Positions 23,877 to 31,760 of a stretch of 64,000 nt of DNA are shown piece after piece. A program made the position numbers and the translations under genes. The notes under the pieces are model-generated. The model did not search any database and had not been told where the DNA came from. It worked only from the letters and a program-made list of their open reading frames with translations. Position 1 is the stretch's first letter. Every line of letters begins with the position of its first letter. Source of the DNA: Brachybacterium squillarum M-6-3 (lineage in GTDB: Bacteria > Actinomycetota > Actinomycetes > Actinomycetales > Dermabacteraceae); the NCBI RefSeq assembly GCF_000225825.1, contig NZ_AGBX01000001.1, positions 1,054,001 to 1,118,000 of the forward strand. The letters run 5' to 3'.

Positions 23877-25133
23877 GTGACCTCCTCCACCTCCCGCCCC
23901 GACCCCACCCTGCCCGCGGAACCCCGGCCCGGCCGTGCCCGCCGCGGGGTCGGCGTCGGCGGGGTGCTCGCGGTCATCGCCGTCGGCACCATCGCCCTGA
24001 ACCTGCGTCCGGGCGCGACCGGTGTCGGCCCGCTGATGGAGCCCATCGTCGCGAGCTTCGGGCAGGGCGCGACCGCCTCGGGGATCCTCACGGCGCTGCC
24101 CTGCCTCGCCTTCGGCGTGCTCGGCGCGGTGGCGGTGCCGGTGGGGCGGCGCCTGGGCCTGACCGGCACCGTCGTCGCCTCCTTCGTGCTGGTCGCGATC
24201 GGCCTGCTGCTGCGCCCGAGCGCCGACACCTTCGGCATGTTCCTGGCCCTCTCGGTGCTGTCGCTGGTGGGGCCCGCGCTGGGCAACGTGCTGATCCCCG
24301 CCTGGATCAAGCAGCACGGCGGCGCCCGCGTGGTCGGGCTGATGTCGCTGTACAGCGTGGCCCTCGCGATCGGCGGCAGCCTCGGCCCGATCCTGGCGGT
24401 GCCGCTGGCCGGTCCCGGCCCCGAGGGCTGGCGGGAATCCCTGCCGATCTGGGGCCTCGCTGCCGTGGTGCCCGTGATCGTGTGGGCGGTGGTGCTGACC
24501 CGCACCGGCCACGACTTCCCACCCGCCCCGCCGGAGGGGGAGCTGCGCGGCTCCCTGCTGCGCTCGCCGACCGCGATCGCCCTGACCATCATGTTCGCGA
24601 TGCAGTCGATGAACGCCTACACCCAGTTCGGGATGCTCCCGCAGGTGCTCACCCACGCCGGCACCGACCCCGCCCGGGCGGGCCTGATCGTCGGCTCGAT
24701 CGGCGCCTGGGGCATCGTCGGCGGCCTGGTGATGCCGAGCGTCATCGCCCGTTCCCGCCACGTCCCGTGGATCTGCGCCGGCTTCGGCGTGCTCACCGTC
24801 GCCGGCTACCTGGGCCTGCTGCTGCTCCCCGGCGTCGACCCCTTCGTGTGGGCGACCGTGCTGGGCATCGGTGGCCTCGCCTTCCCCACCGCCATCGCCC
24901 TGATCCCCGCCCGCAGCCGCTCCGTGGTGGTCACCGCCCGGCTCTCGGGAATGACGCAGCCGCTCGGCTACGTGCTCGCCGCCACCGGGCCGCTGGCCGC
25001 CGGGGCCCTGCTCGACGCCACCGGCTCCGTGGCCGCGCTGCTGCTGCTCATGGCCGCCAGCGGCGTCGTGCTCACCGTCGCCGGATACCTCGCCGGGCGC
25101 AACCGTATCGTCGACGACGAACTCGCCCGCTGA
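23877..25133 (+). CDS. MFS transporter (CynX/NimT-like)
   Basis: 418 residues with about 12 transmembrane helices. The first helix, VLAVIAVGTIALNLRPGATG, contains the NLR motif typical of the CynX/NimT (cyanate or 2-nitroimidazole transporter) branch of the major facilitator superfamily, followed by VGPLMEPI. Export or uptake of a small anion or drug is likely, substrate unknown. The GTG at 23877 is preceded by AGAAGGAGG. It follows the TetR gene by 43 bases on the same strand, and may be its second target. Confidence 0.8.
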   Translation: MTSSTSRPDPTLPAEPRPGRARRGVGVGGVLAVIAVGTIALNLRPGATGVGPLMEPIVASFGQGATASGILTALPCLAFGVLGAVAVPVGRRLGLTGTVVASFVLVAIGLLLRPSADTFGMFLALSVLSLVGPALGNVLIPAWIKQHGGARVVGLMSLYSVALAIGGSLGPILAVPLAGPGPEGWRESLPIWGLAAVVPVIVWAVVLTRTGHDFPPAPPEGELRGSLLRSPTAIALTIMFAMQSMNAYTQFGMLPQVLTHAGTDPARAGLIVGSIGAWGIVGGLVMPSVIARSRHVPWICAGFGVLTVAGYLGLLLLPGVDPFVWATVLGIGGLAFPTAIALIPARSRSVVVTARLSGMTQPLGYVLAATGPLAAGALLDATGSVAALLLLMAASGVVLTVAGYLAGRNRIVDDELAR

Positions 25134-25192
25134 GGCCCACCGGGAGCCGCGGACCCCGGGCGTCGCCGCGCCCGACATGGCAGGATTCCCCC

Positions 25193-26023
25193 ATGAGCAT
25201 CGGCATCCTGGGGGCGCTGGGGGTCCTGGCGTCCCAGACCCCCACCCGGCCCTCCCGCGCCGTCGCCCGGCCCTCCCGGGTGCGGCGCGTCCGCCACGCC
25301 CACATCCCCGTCACCTGGATCGACCAGGACAAGGCCCGCACCGCCACCGTGGTGCACCTGCACGGGGGCTCCTACCTGCGCGGGGAGCAGCCCCGGCACT
25401 GGACCTGGCTGGAGGAGCTGGGGCGCCGCGCCGACGTGGCCACCGCGATGGTCCACTACCGGATGCCACCCCGCCATCCCTTCCCGCAGGGTCTGGACGA
25501 CGTGCTCGCCGTGCTCGACGCGATGGAGCGGGAGAACCTGCTGCCGCCCGGACGCTGGGTGCTCTCCGGCGACGAGGCGGGAGCGGCCCTCGCCCTCGGT
25601 GCCGCCCAGACCCTCGCGGACCGCGGCGACCTGCCGCCCGCCCTGCTGCTGCTCGCCGAGCCCTGGGGCGACCTGCGCCGCGCCGACTCCCTGGACTCCG
25701 AGCGCCGCCAGGCCGCCCGCATGTACGTCGACGGGCTGCCGCAGGAGGACCCGCGCCTCAGCCCCGCCCTGGCCCCGCCGACCGCTCTGCCCCCGGTGCA
25801 CCTCAGCGTCGGCGGCCGCTCCCCGCTGCTGCCCGAGGCCCGGGCCGTCGCCTCCCGGATCGAGGAGGGCGGCGGCGAGGTCACCCTGCACGAGGAGGCC
25901 GCCGGCGGCGAGGACTTCCCCGTGGTCGCGCCCGACGCCACCGCGCAGCGCGTCTGGCGCTCCCAGATCGCGGCCGTCCGCGCCGCCGTCGGCCAGGACC
26001 GGGAGACCTCGGTCGGCGCCTGA
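25193..26023 (+). CDS. HSL-type alpha/beta-hydrolase homologue without catalytic triad
   Basis: 276 residues. The fold markers of the hormone-sensitive-lipase family are present: HLHGGSYLRGEQ (oxyanion HGG), MVHYRMPPRHPFP, and the nucleophile elbow region VLSGDEAGAALALGAA. The elbow normally reads GDSAGG, but the Ser is Glu here. The usual Asp (G-x-x-D-x-L) is Ser in GGRSPLLPE, and the usual His is replaced near GGEDFPVV. All three triad positions therefore appear lost and hydrolase activity is unlikely; a binding or regulatory role is possible. The ATG lies six bases after CAGGAT, a possible leaderless start. Confidence 0.7.
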   Translation: MSIGILGALGVLASQTPTRPSRAVARPSRVRRVRHAHIPVTWIDQDKARTATVVHLHGGSYLRGEQPRHWTWLEELGRRADVATAMVHYRMPPRHPFPQGLDDVLAVLDAMERENLLPPGRWVLSGDEAGAALALGAAQTLADRGDLPPALLLLAEPWGDLRRADSLDSERRQAARMYVDGLPQEDPRLSPALAPPTALPPVHLSVGGRSPLLPEARAVASRIEEGGGEVTLHEEAAGGEDFPVVAPDATAQRVWRSQIAAVRAAVGQDRETSVGA

Positions 26024-26161
26024 GGGCTCGTGAGCGCCTCCCCGGCGCTCTCCAGGCTCGGCGCGCGCTCGCCCGCGGGGGCCTGCGATGATCCACCCGG
26101 GCTGCACGGATTCGCCCGTGCGCAGGGATGATCGGCGACACGGCGGTCCCGGTCGTGCCGC

Positions 26162-26167
26162 TAGCAT
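26162..26167 (+). promoter_or_regulatory. -10 box of leaderless gene at 26174
   Basis: TAGCAT, six bases, ATG. Confidence 0.6.
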
Positions 26168-26173
26168 GTGCCC

Positions 26174-26734
26174 ATGACCGGTGCCGAGCACGCACAGGAG
26201 GAGAGCCTCCCCGTGGAGGCGAACTCCGCCGCCCTCAACCAGCTGGCCCGCCTGTTCGAGGACCTCACCCCCGCCGGCACGCTGCGCGTGATCCTGCAGC
26301 AGATCCCCCTGCGCGAGGATGACCGCGAGGCCGGCGTGCACGAGGTGCTCGAAGCCGTCGCCGACGTCGGCGGGAACCTGGTGGTGATCCCGCTGCGGGA
26401 GCAGGTGCGCGGCCACGCCGAGCACTCCCGCACGCTCGACCTGGCTCTCTCCCGGCTGCGGGCGGACCTCGTGACCGTCGGTGCGCCGACCGCCGAGACC
26501 CTCGAGCTCTGGATCGACGCCGACGGGGAGCGGCGTGTGCTCGTCACCCGCGGCCTCGCCCTGACTCCGCAGCAGCTGTGCGAGCTGCCGTCCCCCGAAG
26601 CCCTGCACGACGGGGCACACCACGTCACCTACGACGCCCCGGCGCTCGACGAGCTGCGCGACCGGATGCGGCCTCCCGGCCCCGGGCCGATGGGCCGCGC
26701 CGTCGACTGGTTCCGCGGCCTCTGGAACAGCTGA
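26174..26734 (+). CDS. Hypothetical soluble protein
   Basis: 186 residues, acidic, without signal or membrane span. An N-terminal helical region (LNQLARLFEDLTPAGTLRVI) leads to a mixed alpha/beta centre (GGNLVVIPLREQVRGHAEH, LELWIDADGERRVLVTRG) and a basic, Pro/Gly-rich end finishing AVDWFRGLWNS. I recognise no family. The start is set by the leaderless box. Its stop lies 20 bases from that of the convergent phosphatase-superfamily gene. Confidence 0.6.
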   Translation: MTGAEHAQEESLPVEANSAALNQLARLFEDLTPAGTLRVILQQIPLREDDREAGVHEVLEAVADVGGNLVVIPLREQVRGHAEHSRTLDLALSRLRADLVTVGAPTAETLELWIDADGERRVLVTRGLALTPQQLCELPSPEALHDGAHHVTYDAPALDELRDRMRPPGPGPMGRAVDWFRGLWNS

Positions 26735-26753
26735 GCTCGCGACCGTCTGCGGC

Positions 26754-28013
26754 TCAGCCCGCGCGCGCGGCCGCCTGGCGCATCCCGGCGGCGCACGCCC
26801 CGGGCAGGCGCAGGCCCATCGCCGCCGCGAGGCTCACCCCGAGGTCTGCCCAGCTCCCCTCGGCGCCGTCCGGGAGGCCGGCCCCGAGGGCGCGGACCAG
26901 GGTCGTCGCCTGCGGGTCGGCCACGGCGAGCGGCCCCGCCGAGTAGGGGTCGTCGCCCTCCACCAGCGGGCGGTGTGCGACGGGCAGGTCGAAGCGGGTG
27001 CCCGGGGCCCCGTCGAGCACCGCGATCACGTCGGTGCCGGCCGTGGCTCCGGCACCGTCCTCGACCGGGCGGAGGGTGATCTCTCGTCGCTCGGTGAGGG
27101 GCCGCAGCGCATCCACGGCGAGCCGCCGCACGGCCTCTCCCTCGCCGCGGCGCACGTGGAGGGCACCGTGCGGTCCGTCGGGCCAGACCACCGCGCGGTA
27201 GTCGGCCAGGCGCGGCCCGTCGGTGCGGATCAGGGAGCGGGCGGCGAGCAGGGCGTTGGGGTGGGCCAGCAGCGTGGTGGGGACCAGGGGCCTCCCGGGC
27301 ACCAGCAGCAGGCGGTCCTGCGGTCCCGGATCCAGCGCCGCCAGGATCCGCTCCAGCGCGCCGGCGAGGTCCTCCCGGGCACGCCGCACCGCGGTCGAAC
27401 CGGCGGGCGCCTCCCGGCGGGCACGGCCCAGCCCGGTCAGGTGCACGGCCGTCAGCGCCGGCGGCTCCGGGCCGGTCAGCAGGGCGGCGGCGATCTCGGC
27501 GACCAGGTCGTCGGGGGCGATCCGGGAGAGCTGCACCCCGGCCTGCCGGCGCGGGGCGAGGTGCTCGCGCATCATCCGCGGCGAGGAGGTGGCCTCGGCC
27601 ATGGCCCAGCGGGTGCCGTAGCGGCGCAGATCCTCCACCAGCGGCAGGTTCCAGCTCAGCGCGCTGCCGGCGGTGGCGGGCCACTGCAGGGCGGCGACGG
27701 GCAGGCCCGCGGCCTCGGCGGCCTCGAACAGGGTGGGCACCCGCAGCGCGGTCGCGTCCCAGGCGGCCGGGCCGTCCTGCTCACGGGGGCGGAAGGGGAG
27801 CTGCGTGGGCACCCCGGTGTGGGCGACGGTGGTGCCGGTGACCAGGCCGGTGAGGCTCGGCGCGGGCTCGGAAGGACCGCCGGGCAGGATCCGCAGGGTG
27901 GCCGGCAAGCTCCCGAGCGTCGCGCGTAGCGCCGGGTGGAGGCCCGTGACCAGGGCGCGGTGCTCGGCCTCGTCCAGGCCGTCGACGGCCAGCAGCAGGG
28001 TGCGTGGGGGCAT
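26754..28013 (-). CDS. Alkaline-phosphatase-superfamily homologue with degenerate metal sites
   Basis: 419 residues. The start, TLLLAVDGLDEAEHRAL, and PSLTGLVTGTTVAHTGVP near residue 52 match the first metal Asp and the Thr/Ser nucleophile region of type I phosphodiesterase/nucleotide pyrophosphatase-like proteins. The second metal motif, usually L-D-x-x-G-H, reads LGRARR, and the D-H-G motif after a hydrophobic strand (LLLVPGRPLVP) reads G-R-P. So most zinc ligands appear missing, and hydrolysis is doubtful. The ATG at 28013 has a GGAGGGAAGGAGG region 8-20 bases upstream. No operon partner; divergent from the kinase gene. Confidence 0.6.
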   Translation of the reverse strand: MPPRTLLLAVDGLDEAEHRALVTGLHPALRATLGSLPATLRILPGGPSEPAPSLTGLVTGTTVAHTGVPTQLPFRPREQDGPAAWDATALRVPTLFEAAEAAGLPVAALQWPATAGSALSWNLPLVEDLRRYGTRWAMAEATSSPRMMREHLAPRRQAGVQLSRIAPDDLVAEIAAALLTGPEPPALTAVHLTGLGRARREAPAGSTAVRRAREDLAGALERILAALDPGPQDRLLLVPGRPLVPTTLLAHPNALLAARSLIRTDGPRLADYRAVVWPDGPHGALHVRRGEGEAVRRLAVDALRPLTERREITLRPVEDGAGATAGTDVIAVLDGAPGTRFDLPVAHRPLVEGDDPYSAGPLAVADPQATTLVRALGAGLPDGAEGSWADLGVSLAAAMGLRLPGACAAGMRQAAARAG

Positions 28014-28214
28014 CCCGGCCTCCTTCCCTCCGGCTCCGGGACGACCGTCACGCTAGGGGCGGGCGGTGGCCGCGGCGGGGTGGGGCGGTGAGCATCCGGA
28101 CACCGCCCGGTGAACACGCGATGGCCGCGCCCGGCGGCCGGACGCCGTCCGGGGGACCCCAGGGGACGGTCCCCGCCCCTGTGACCGGGGCGACACCCCG
28201 CGCTGATCGGCGGA

Positions 28215-28220
28215 TATGCT
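28215..28220 (+). promoter_or_regulatory. -10 box of the kinase gene
   Basis: TATGCT nine bases before ATG 28230; the mRNA would have a leader of two or three bases at most. Confidence 0.45.
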
Positions 28221-28229
28221 GGCCCGGCT

Positions 28230-29462
28230 ATGGCAGACGTGATCGTGGGACGCTTCGCTCTGATCGACCTCATCGCCAAGGGGGGATCCGGGTCGGTCTG
28301 GCGCGCCTGGGACGCGAAGGCGCAGCAGGTGTGCGCGGCGAAGGTGCTGCGTCAGCGCGATTCCGCGGACCTGATGCGCTTCGTGCGGGAGAAAGGCGTG
28401 AGCTTCGATCACCCGCACCTGCTGACGCCCTACGGCTGGGGCGCCGAGGACGAGCACGTGGTGATCGCGATGCCCCTGGTCAGCGGCGGCACCGTGGAGT
28501 CGGTGGTCAAGCGCCACGGCAAGCTCGCCGAACCGGCCGTGGTGGTGATCCTGGACCAGCTGCTCAGCGGGCTCGCCCACGTCCACGCCGAGGGCTGGAT
28601 CCACCGCGACGTGAAGCCCGCCAACATCATGTTCGAGCCGCGGGGCGCGGCCCGGCCCCACACCCGCCTGGCCGACTTCGGCATCGCCGTGCACGAGACC
28701 GACGTGCGCTTCACCCACGTCGGCATGGTCAACGGCACCCCCGGCTACATGGCGCCGGAGCTGTTCTCGATGGCCGAGCCGGTGCCCTCCCACGACCTCT
28801 ACGCCGCCGGGGTGGTGGCGATGGTGGCGCTGAACGGCCCGCTGAAGCTGCACGACGGCGCCTTCCGCCCCGACGAGCTGGCCCACCACCTGCGCGGGGT
28901 CACCCCGAAGTTCTCGGCGGTGATCCGGAAGCTGGTGGCCGCCCAGCCGGAGGAGCGCTACCAGGACGCCGAGAGCGTGCGCCGCGACCTGCCGCGCGTG
29001 CCGGAGGGCTACCCCCTCACCCATGCCGATGGCGCCTTGCTGACCCTGTCGGACACCCTGCCCCCGCTGCCCGAGAACGCCCCTGGTGCCAAGCGGCCGG
29101 AGCGCCCCGCCGGGGAGCAGGCCGGCGCGATGGAGGCGATCCGCGCTGGTGAGGTGCAGCGCGGCTACGCCCCCACCTCCGCGATCCCGCAGGTCCCGAA
29201 CGCTCCCGGACCGGGCACCGCCGGGTCCCCGGCGGTCACCTCGGCCACCTCCTCGGGCAGTCCCGGCACGGGTCCCCGTGCCGCGGGCGCCCCGCAGCCC
29301 TCCTGGGGCGGCGCGCCTTCCCCGACGACGAGCACCGGCTCGCCCGGCGCCCGCCCCGCGGCCCGCGGCGGCTTCCCCTGGGCGGCGGCGGGCATCGGCG
29401 GCGGCGCGGCGGTGGTGCTGGGCTCCGCGGTGGCCGTGGCCGTGGTGATGCTGATGGGCTGA
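28230..29462 (+). CDS. Ser/Thr protein kinase with C-terminal membrane anchor
   Basis: 410 residues. The kinase domain occupies about residues 5-270: glycine-rich loop AKGGSGSVWRAWD, catalytic lysine in CAAKVL, catalytic loop WIHRDVKPANIMF near 125, DFG in ADFGIAVHE near 150, and GTPGYMAPELF in the activation segment. A 110-residue Pro/Ser/Gly/Ala-rich linker then leads to one transmembrane helix (AAGIGGGAAVVLGSAVAVAV) at the very C-terminus, with no extracellular domain. It is therefore a tail-anchored kinase that senses from the inside or through partners. A PP2C-like gene lies 8 kb away, not in an operon. Confidence 0.9.
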   Translation: MADVIVGRFALIDLIAKGGSGSVWRAWDAKAQQVCAAKVLRQRDSADLMRFVREKGVSFDHPHLLTPYGWGAEDEHVVIAMPLVSGGTVESVVKRHGKLAEPAVVVILDQLLSGLAHVHAEGWIHRDVKPANIMFEPRGAARPHTRLADFGIAVHETDVRFTHVGMVNGTPGYMAPELFSMAEPVPSHDLYAAGVVAMVALNGPLKLHDGAFRPDELAHHLRGVTPKFSAVIRKLVAAQPEERYQDAESVRRDLPRVPEGYPLTHADGALLTLSDTLPPLPENAPGAKRPERPAGEQAGAMEAIRAGEVQRGYAPTSAIPQVPNAPGPGTAGSPAVTSATSSGSPGTGPRAAGAPQPSWGGAPSPTTSTGSPGARPAARGGFPWAAAGIGGGAAVVLGSAVAVAVVMLMG

Positions 29463-29473
29463 GCCGCCCGTGC

Positions 29474-31018
29474 TCAGCGGGCGCGGGGCGTCACGTCCAG
29501 GCCCTGGATGCGGGCCTCGCGGCGCGGGTCCATCAGCAGGTCGATCTGCACGCCGGCCTCGAGGCCGGCGGCCGGCGCCAGGTGCCAGCGCAGCTGGGCG
29601 GGGCTGAGCACCTGCGCCTGCTCCGGGGCGACCCTGGTCAGGTTCTCCCGGGTGAGGCCCGCCCCGGCCAGGGCGGTGTCGAGGCGGCGCAGCCGCTCCT
29701 CGCGGGAGGTGTCCAGGTCCATGTTGTCGGCGAACCAGGCCCCGGGGACCTCCGCGGCGGCCGGGTCGCCGCGCAGCCAGGCCAGGGCCGCCTCCGCCGC
29801 CTGCAGGGTGCGGGGATCGGCCACCTCGGCGCGGGGTGCCAGCAGCCCGGGGACCTGTTCGCGCAGCAGGCGCAGGGCCTGCATGGACAGCGCCGTGGCG
29901 GGGGCGTACTTGGAGTTGGCGAGCGCCACGACGCCCACGCCGCTGTCGCGGTGCCACACCATGTAGGAGCCGTAGCCGGGGTAGCCGCCCGAGTGGGAGA
30001 CGACGTCGCCGAGGTCGGGGAAGCGCTCGACGACCAGGCCGAAGCCGTAGCCCCGCACCCGGTCGAAGCCGGGGGAGCGGCCCCCGGCGTCCGGAGGCAG
30101 CGGCGGGGTGCGCTGGATGCGGTGGATCTGCTGCATCTCGCGCCGCGCGGCCGCCGGCAGCAGCGCCCCGTGCGGGTCCTGGGCGGGCGTCTCGGCGGCG
30201 GCGAGGAAGCGCACCCAGCGGGCCACGTCGGCGGTGGTGGAGAACAGACCGGCCATCGCTCCGTACACGCCGGGGGAGTCCAGCGGGACTGTCTCGAAGC
30301 GGGTGGCGTCCTCCCGGTCGGCGAGGCGGTGCCCGGTGGCCAGGCGCTGCCGGTCGATATCCTCGGCGGCGAAGCCGGTGTCCGTCATGCCGAGTGGCTC
30401 CAGGAAGCGGCGGCGGATCTCCTCGCGGTAGTCCGAGCCGGTGACCTCGTCGATCACCCGTCCCAGCAGGGCGTAGCCGGTGTTGGAGTACTCGAATCCG
30501 CTGTCCACGGGGTGCACCCGGCCGAGGCCCTGCCGCAGCAGCTCCGCGAAGGCCTCCCGGGTCATGGCCTCCTGCCGGTCGCCCCAGGGGTTGTCGGTGA
30601 CCAGGCCGCTGCTCATCGTCAGCAGGTGGCGCAGGGTCACCTCCGCCTCCCCGGCCTCGCGGGCGAAGGCACCGGCGGCCTCGGGCAGCTGCGCGGCGAC
30701 GGGATCGTCCAGCCGCAGGGCGCCCTCCTCGCGCAGCGCCAGCACGGTGGCGGCGGTGAAGGACTTGGTCATCGAGGCGATGCGGGAGACGGTGCCGGGG
30801 TCCATCGGGGCGGAGCCGGGGGCCGGGGCGCCGTCCACGAGGTGCCGGTGCCCGGCCGCGCCGGCGGCCAGCAGGGTCTCGCCGTGGGCGTGACCGCCGA
30901 CGACGGCCCAGGTGATCCCGGCCGTGCGGTGCTCGGCCACGGCGGCGGCGAAGAGCTCGGTGAGGGCGGCGAAGGTCTCCGCGGGCAGCGGGGAGGTCGC
31001 GGGGGCAGGATCGGTCAC
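29474..31018 (-). CDS. Serine hydrolase / class C beta-lactamase-type protein
   Basis: 514 residues, cytoplasmic by lack of a signal peptide. The beta-lactamase fold has SMTKSFTAATVLALREEG (Ser-x-x-Lys, about residue 88), the Tyr-x-Asn motif in FEYSNTGYALLG near 182, and VVSHSGGYPGYGSY (His-x-Gly type) near 345. A further 120-residue domain follows. Family members include D-aminopeptidases and esterases as well as beta-lactamases; the substrate is uncertain. The ATG at 31018 is four bases past the stop of the SWIM gene, so it is third in the SNF2-SWIM operon. Confidence 0.75.
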   Translation of the reverse strand: MTDPAPATSPLPAETFAALTELFAAAVAEHRTAGITWAVVGGHAHGETLLAAGAAGHRHLVDGAPAPGSAPMDPGTVSRIASMTKSFTAATVLALREEGALRLDDPVAAQLPEAAGAFAREAGEAEVTLRHLLTMSSGLVTDNPWGDRQEAMTREAFAELLRQGLGRVHPVDSGFEYSNTGYALLGRVIDEVTGSDYREEIRRRFLEPLGMTDTGFAAEDIDRQRLATGHRLADREDATRFETVPLDSPGVYGAMAGLFSTTADVARWVRFLAAAETPAQDPHGALLPAAARREMQQIHRIQRTPPLPPDAGGRSPGFDRVRGYGFGLVVERFPDLGDVVSHSGGYPGYGSYMVWHRDSGVGVVALANSKYAPATALSMQALRLLREQVPGLLAPRAEVADPRTLQAAEAALAWLRGDPAAAEVPGAWFADNMDLDTSREERLRRLDTALAGAGLTRENLTRVAPEQAQVLSPAQLRWHLAPAAGLEAGVQIDLLMDPRREARIQGLDVTPRAR

Positions 31019-31022
31019 GGGG

Positions 31023-31760
31023 TCACTCTCGCTCGGGGGTGGGGGAGGAAGGATCCGCGGCGGCGAAGAAGGCGGCGAGCAGAGCGGCGGCCTCCTCGCC
31101 GACGACGGCGGCCAGCGGCGCCGGGTCCAGCTTGGTGGGGTCCACCTCGCCGCTCTCGGGGCGCCGCGGAGTCTCGTCCGGCGTCACCGTCCCGGCCGCG
31201 GCATCCTCGGCCTCGGCCTCGGGGGGCGGCGCGGCGGCGGGGACCAGCTCGGCCAGGTCCACCCCGCGCAGGCTCAGCAGCTGCAGGGGCTGCTCGTCGA
31301 CGGCCTCGACCAGCACGTAGGCCAGCGCCGCGACGTGGCGGCAGGGGCCCGGCCAGTCCAGGCAGGTGCAGTCGTGGGAGAGCTCGGCGGCGCCGCGGGG
31401 CAGGAGGGACAGCTCGGCGCGGGCCAGCTCCCGCTCGAACTCCTCGGGGTACTCCCCGGCGCTGAAGCGGGCAGGAAGCTCCGGGCGGGCGCGGGCGATC
31501 CGCAGGAAGGCCTCGTGGTCCGCGGCGGCGAAGGCGGGCAGGTCCAGACGCGCCTCGTGCACGTCGCCGCGGGCGTCCAGCACGGCTCCGCGCACCACGC
31601 CGGTGTCCAGGTCGATCCACTGCACCTTCCCCGAGCGGGCATCGGCCTTGCCGCCGCTCGCGCGGCCGACGCCCAGGATCGCCTCCAGGGCGCCGCGCAG
31701 GGCGACCGCCCACCAGGAGGACCCGATCGCGCCGCGGCGGGAGCGCAGGGTGATGCTCAT
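31023..31760 (-). CDS. SWIM zinc-finger protein
   Basis: 245 residues. A SWIM motif, CTCLDWPGPCRHVAALAYVL near residues 130-149 (Cys-x-Cys, then Cys-x-His), binds zinc and usually nucleic acid or protein. The rest of the N-terminal part is a mixed domain with a basic start (MSITLRSRRGAIGSSWW), and the C-terminal 100 residues are Ala/Glu/Pro-rich and probably disordered. In bacteria SWIM proteins are very often encoded beside SNF2 helicases, and here its ATG overlaps the stop of the SNF2 gene by four bases. It may recruit or regulate that helicase. Confidence 0.85.
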   Translation of the reverse strand: MSITLRSRRGAIGSSWWAVALRGALEAILGVGRASGGKADARSGKVQWIDLDTGVVRGAVLDARGDVHEARLDLPAFAAADHEAFLRIARARPELPARFSAGEYPEEFERELARAELSLLPRGAAELSHDCTCLDWPGPCRHVAALAYVLVEAVDEQPLQLLSLRGVDLAELVPAAAPPPEAEAEDAAAGTVTPDETPRRPESGEVDPTKLDPAPLAAVVGEEAAALLAAFFAAADPSSPTPERE

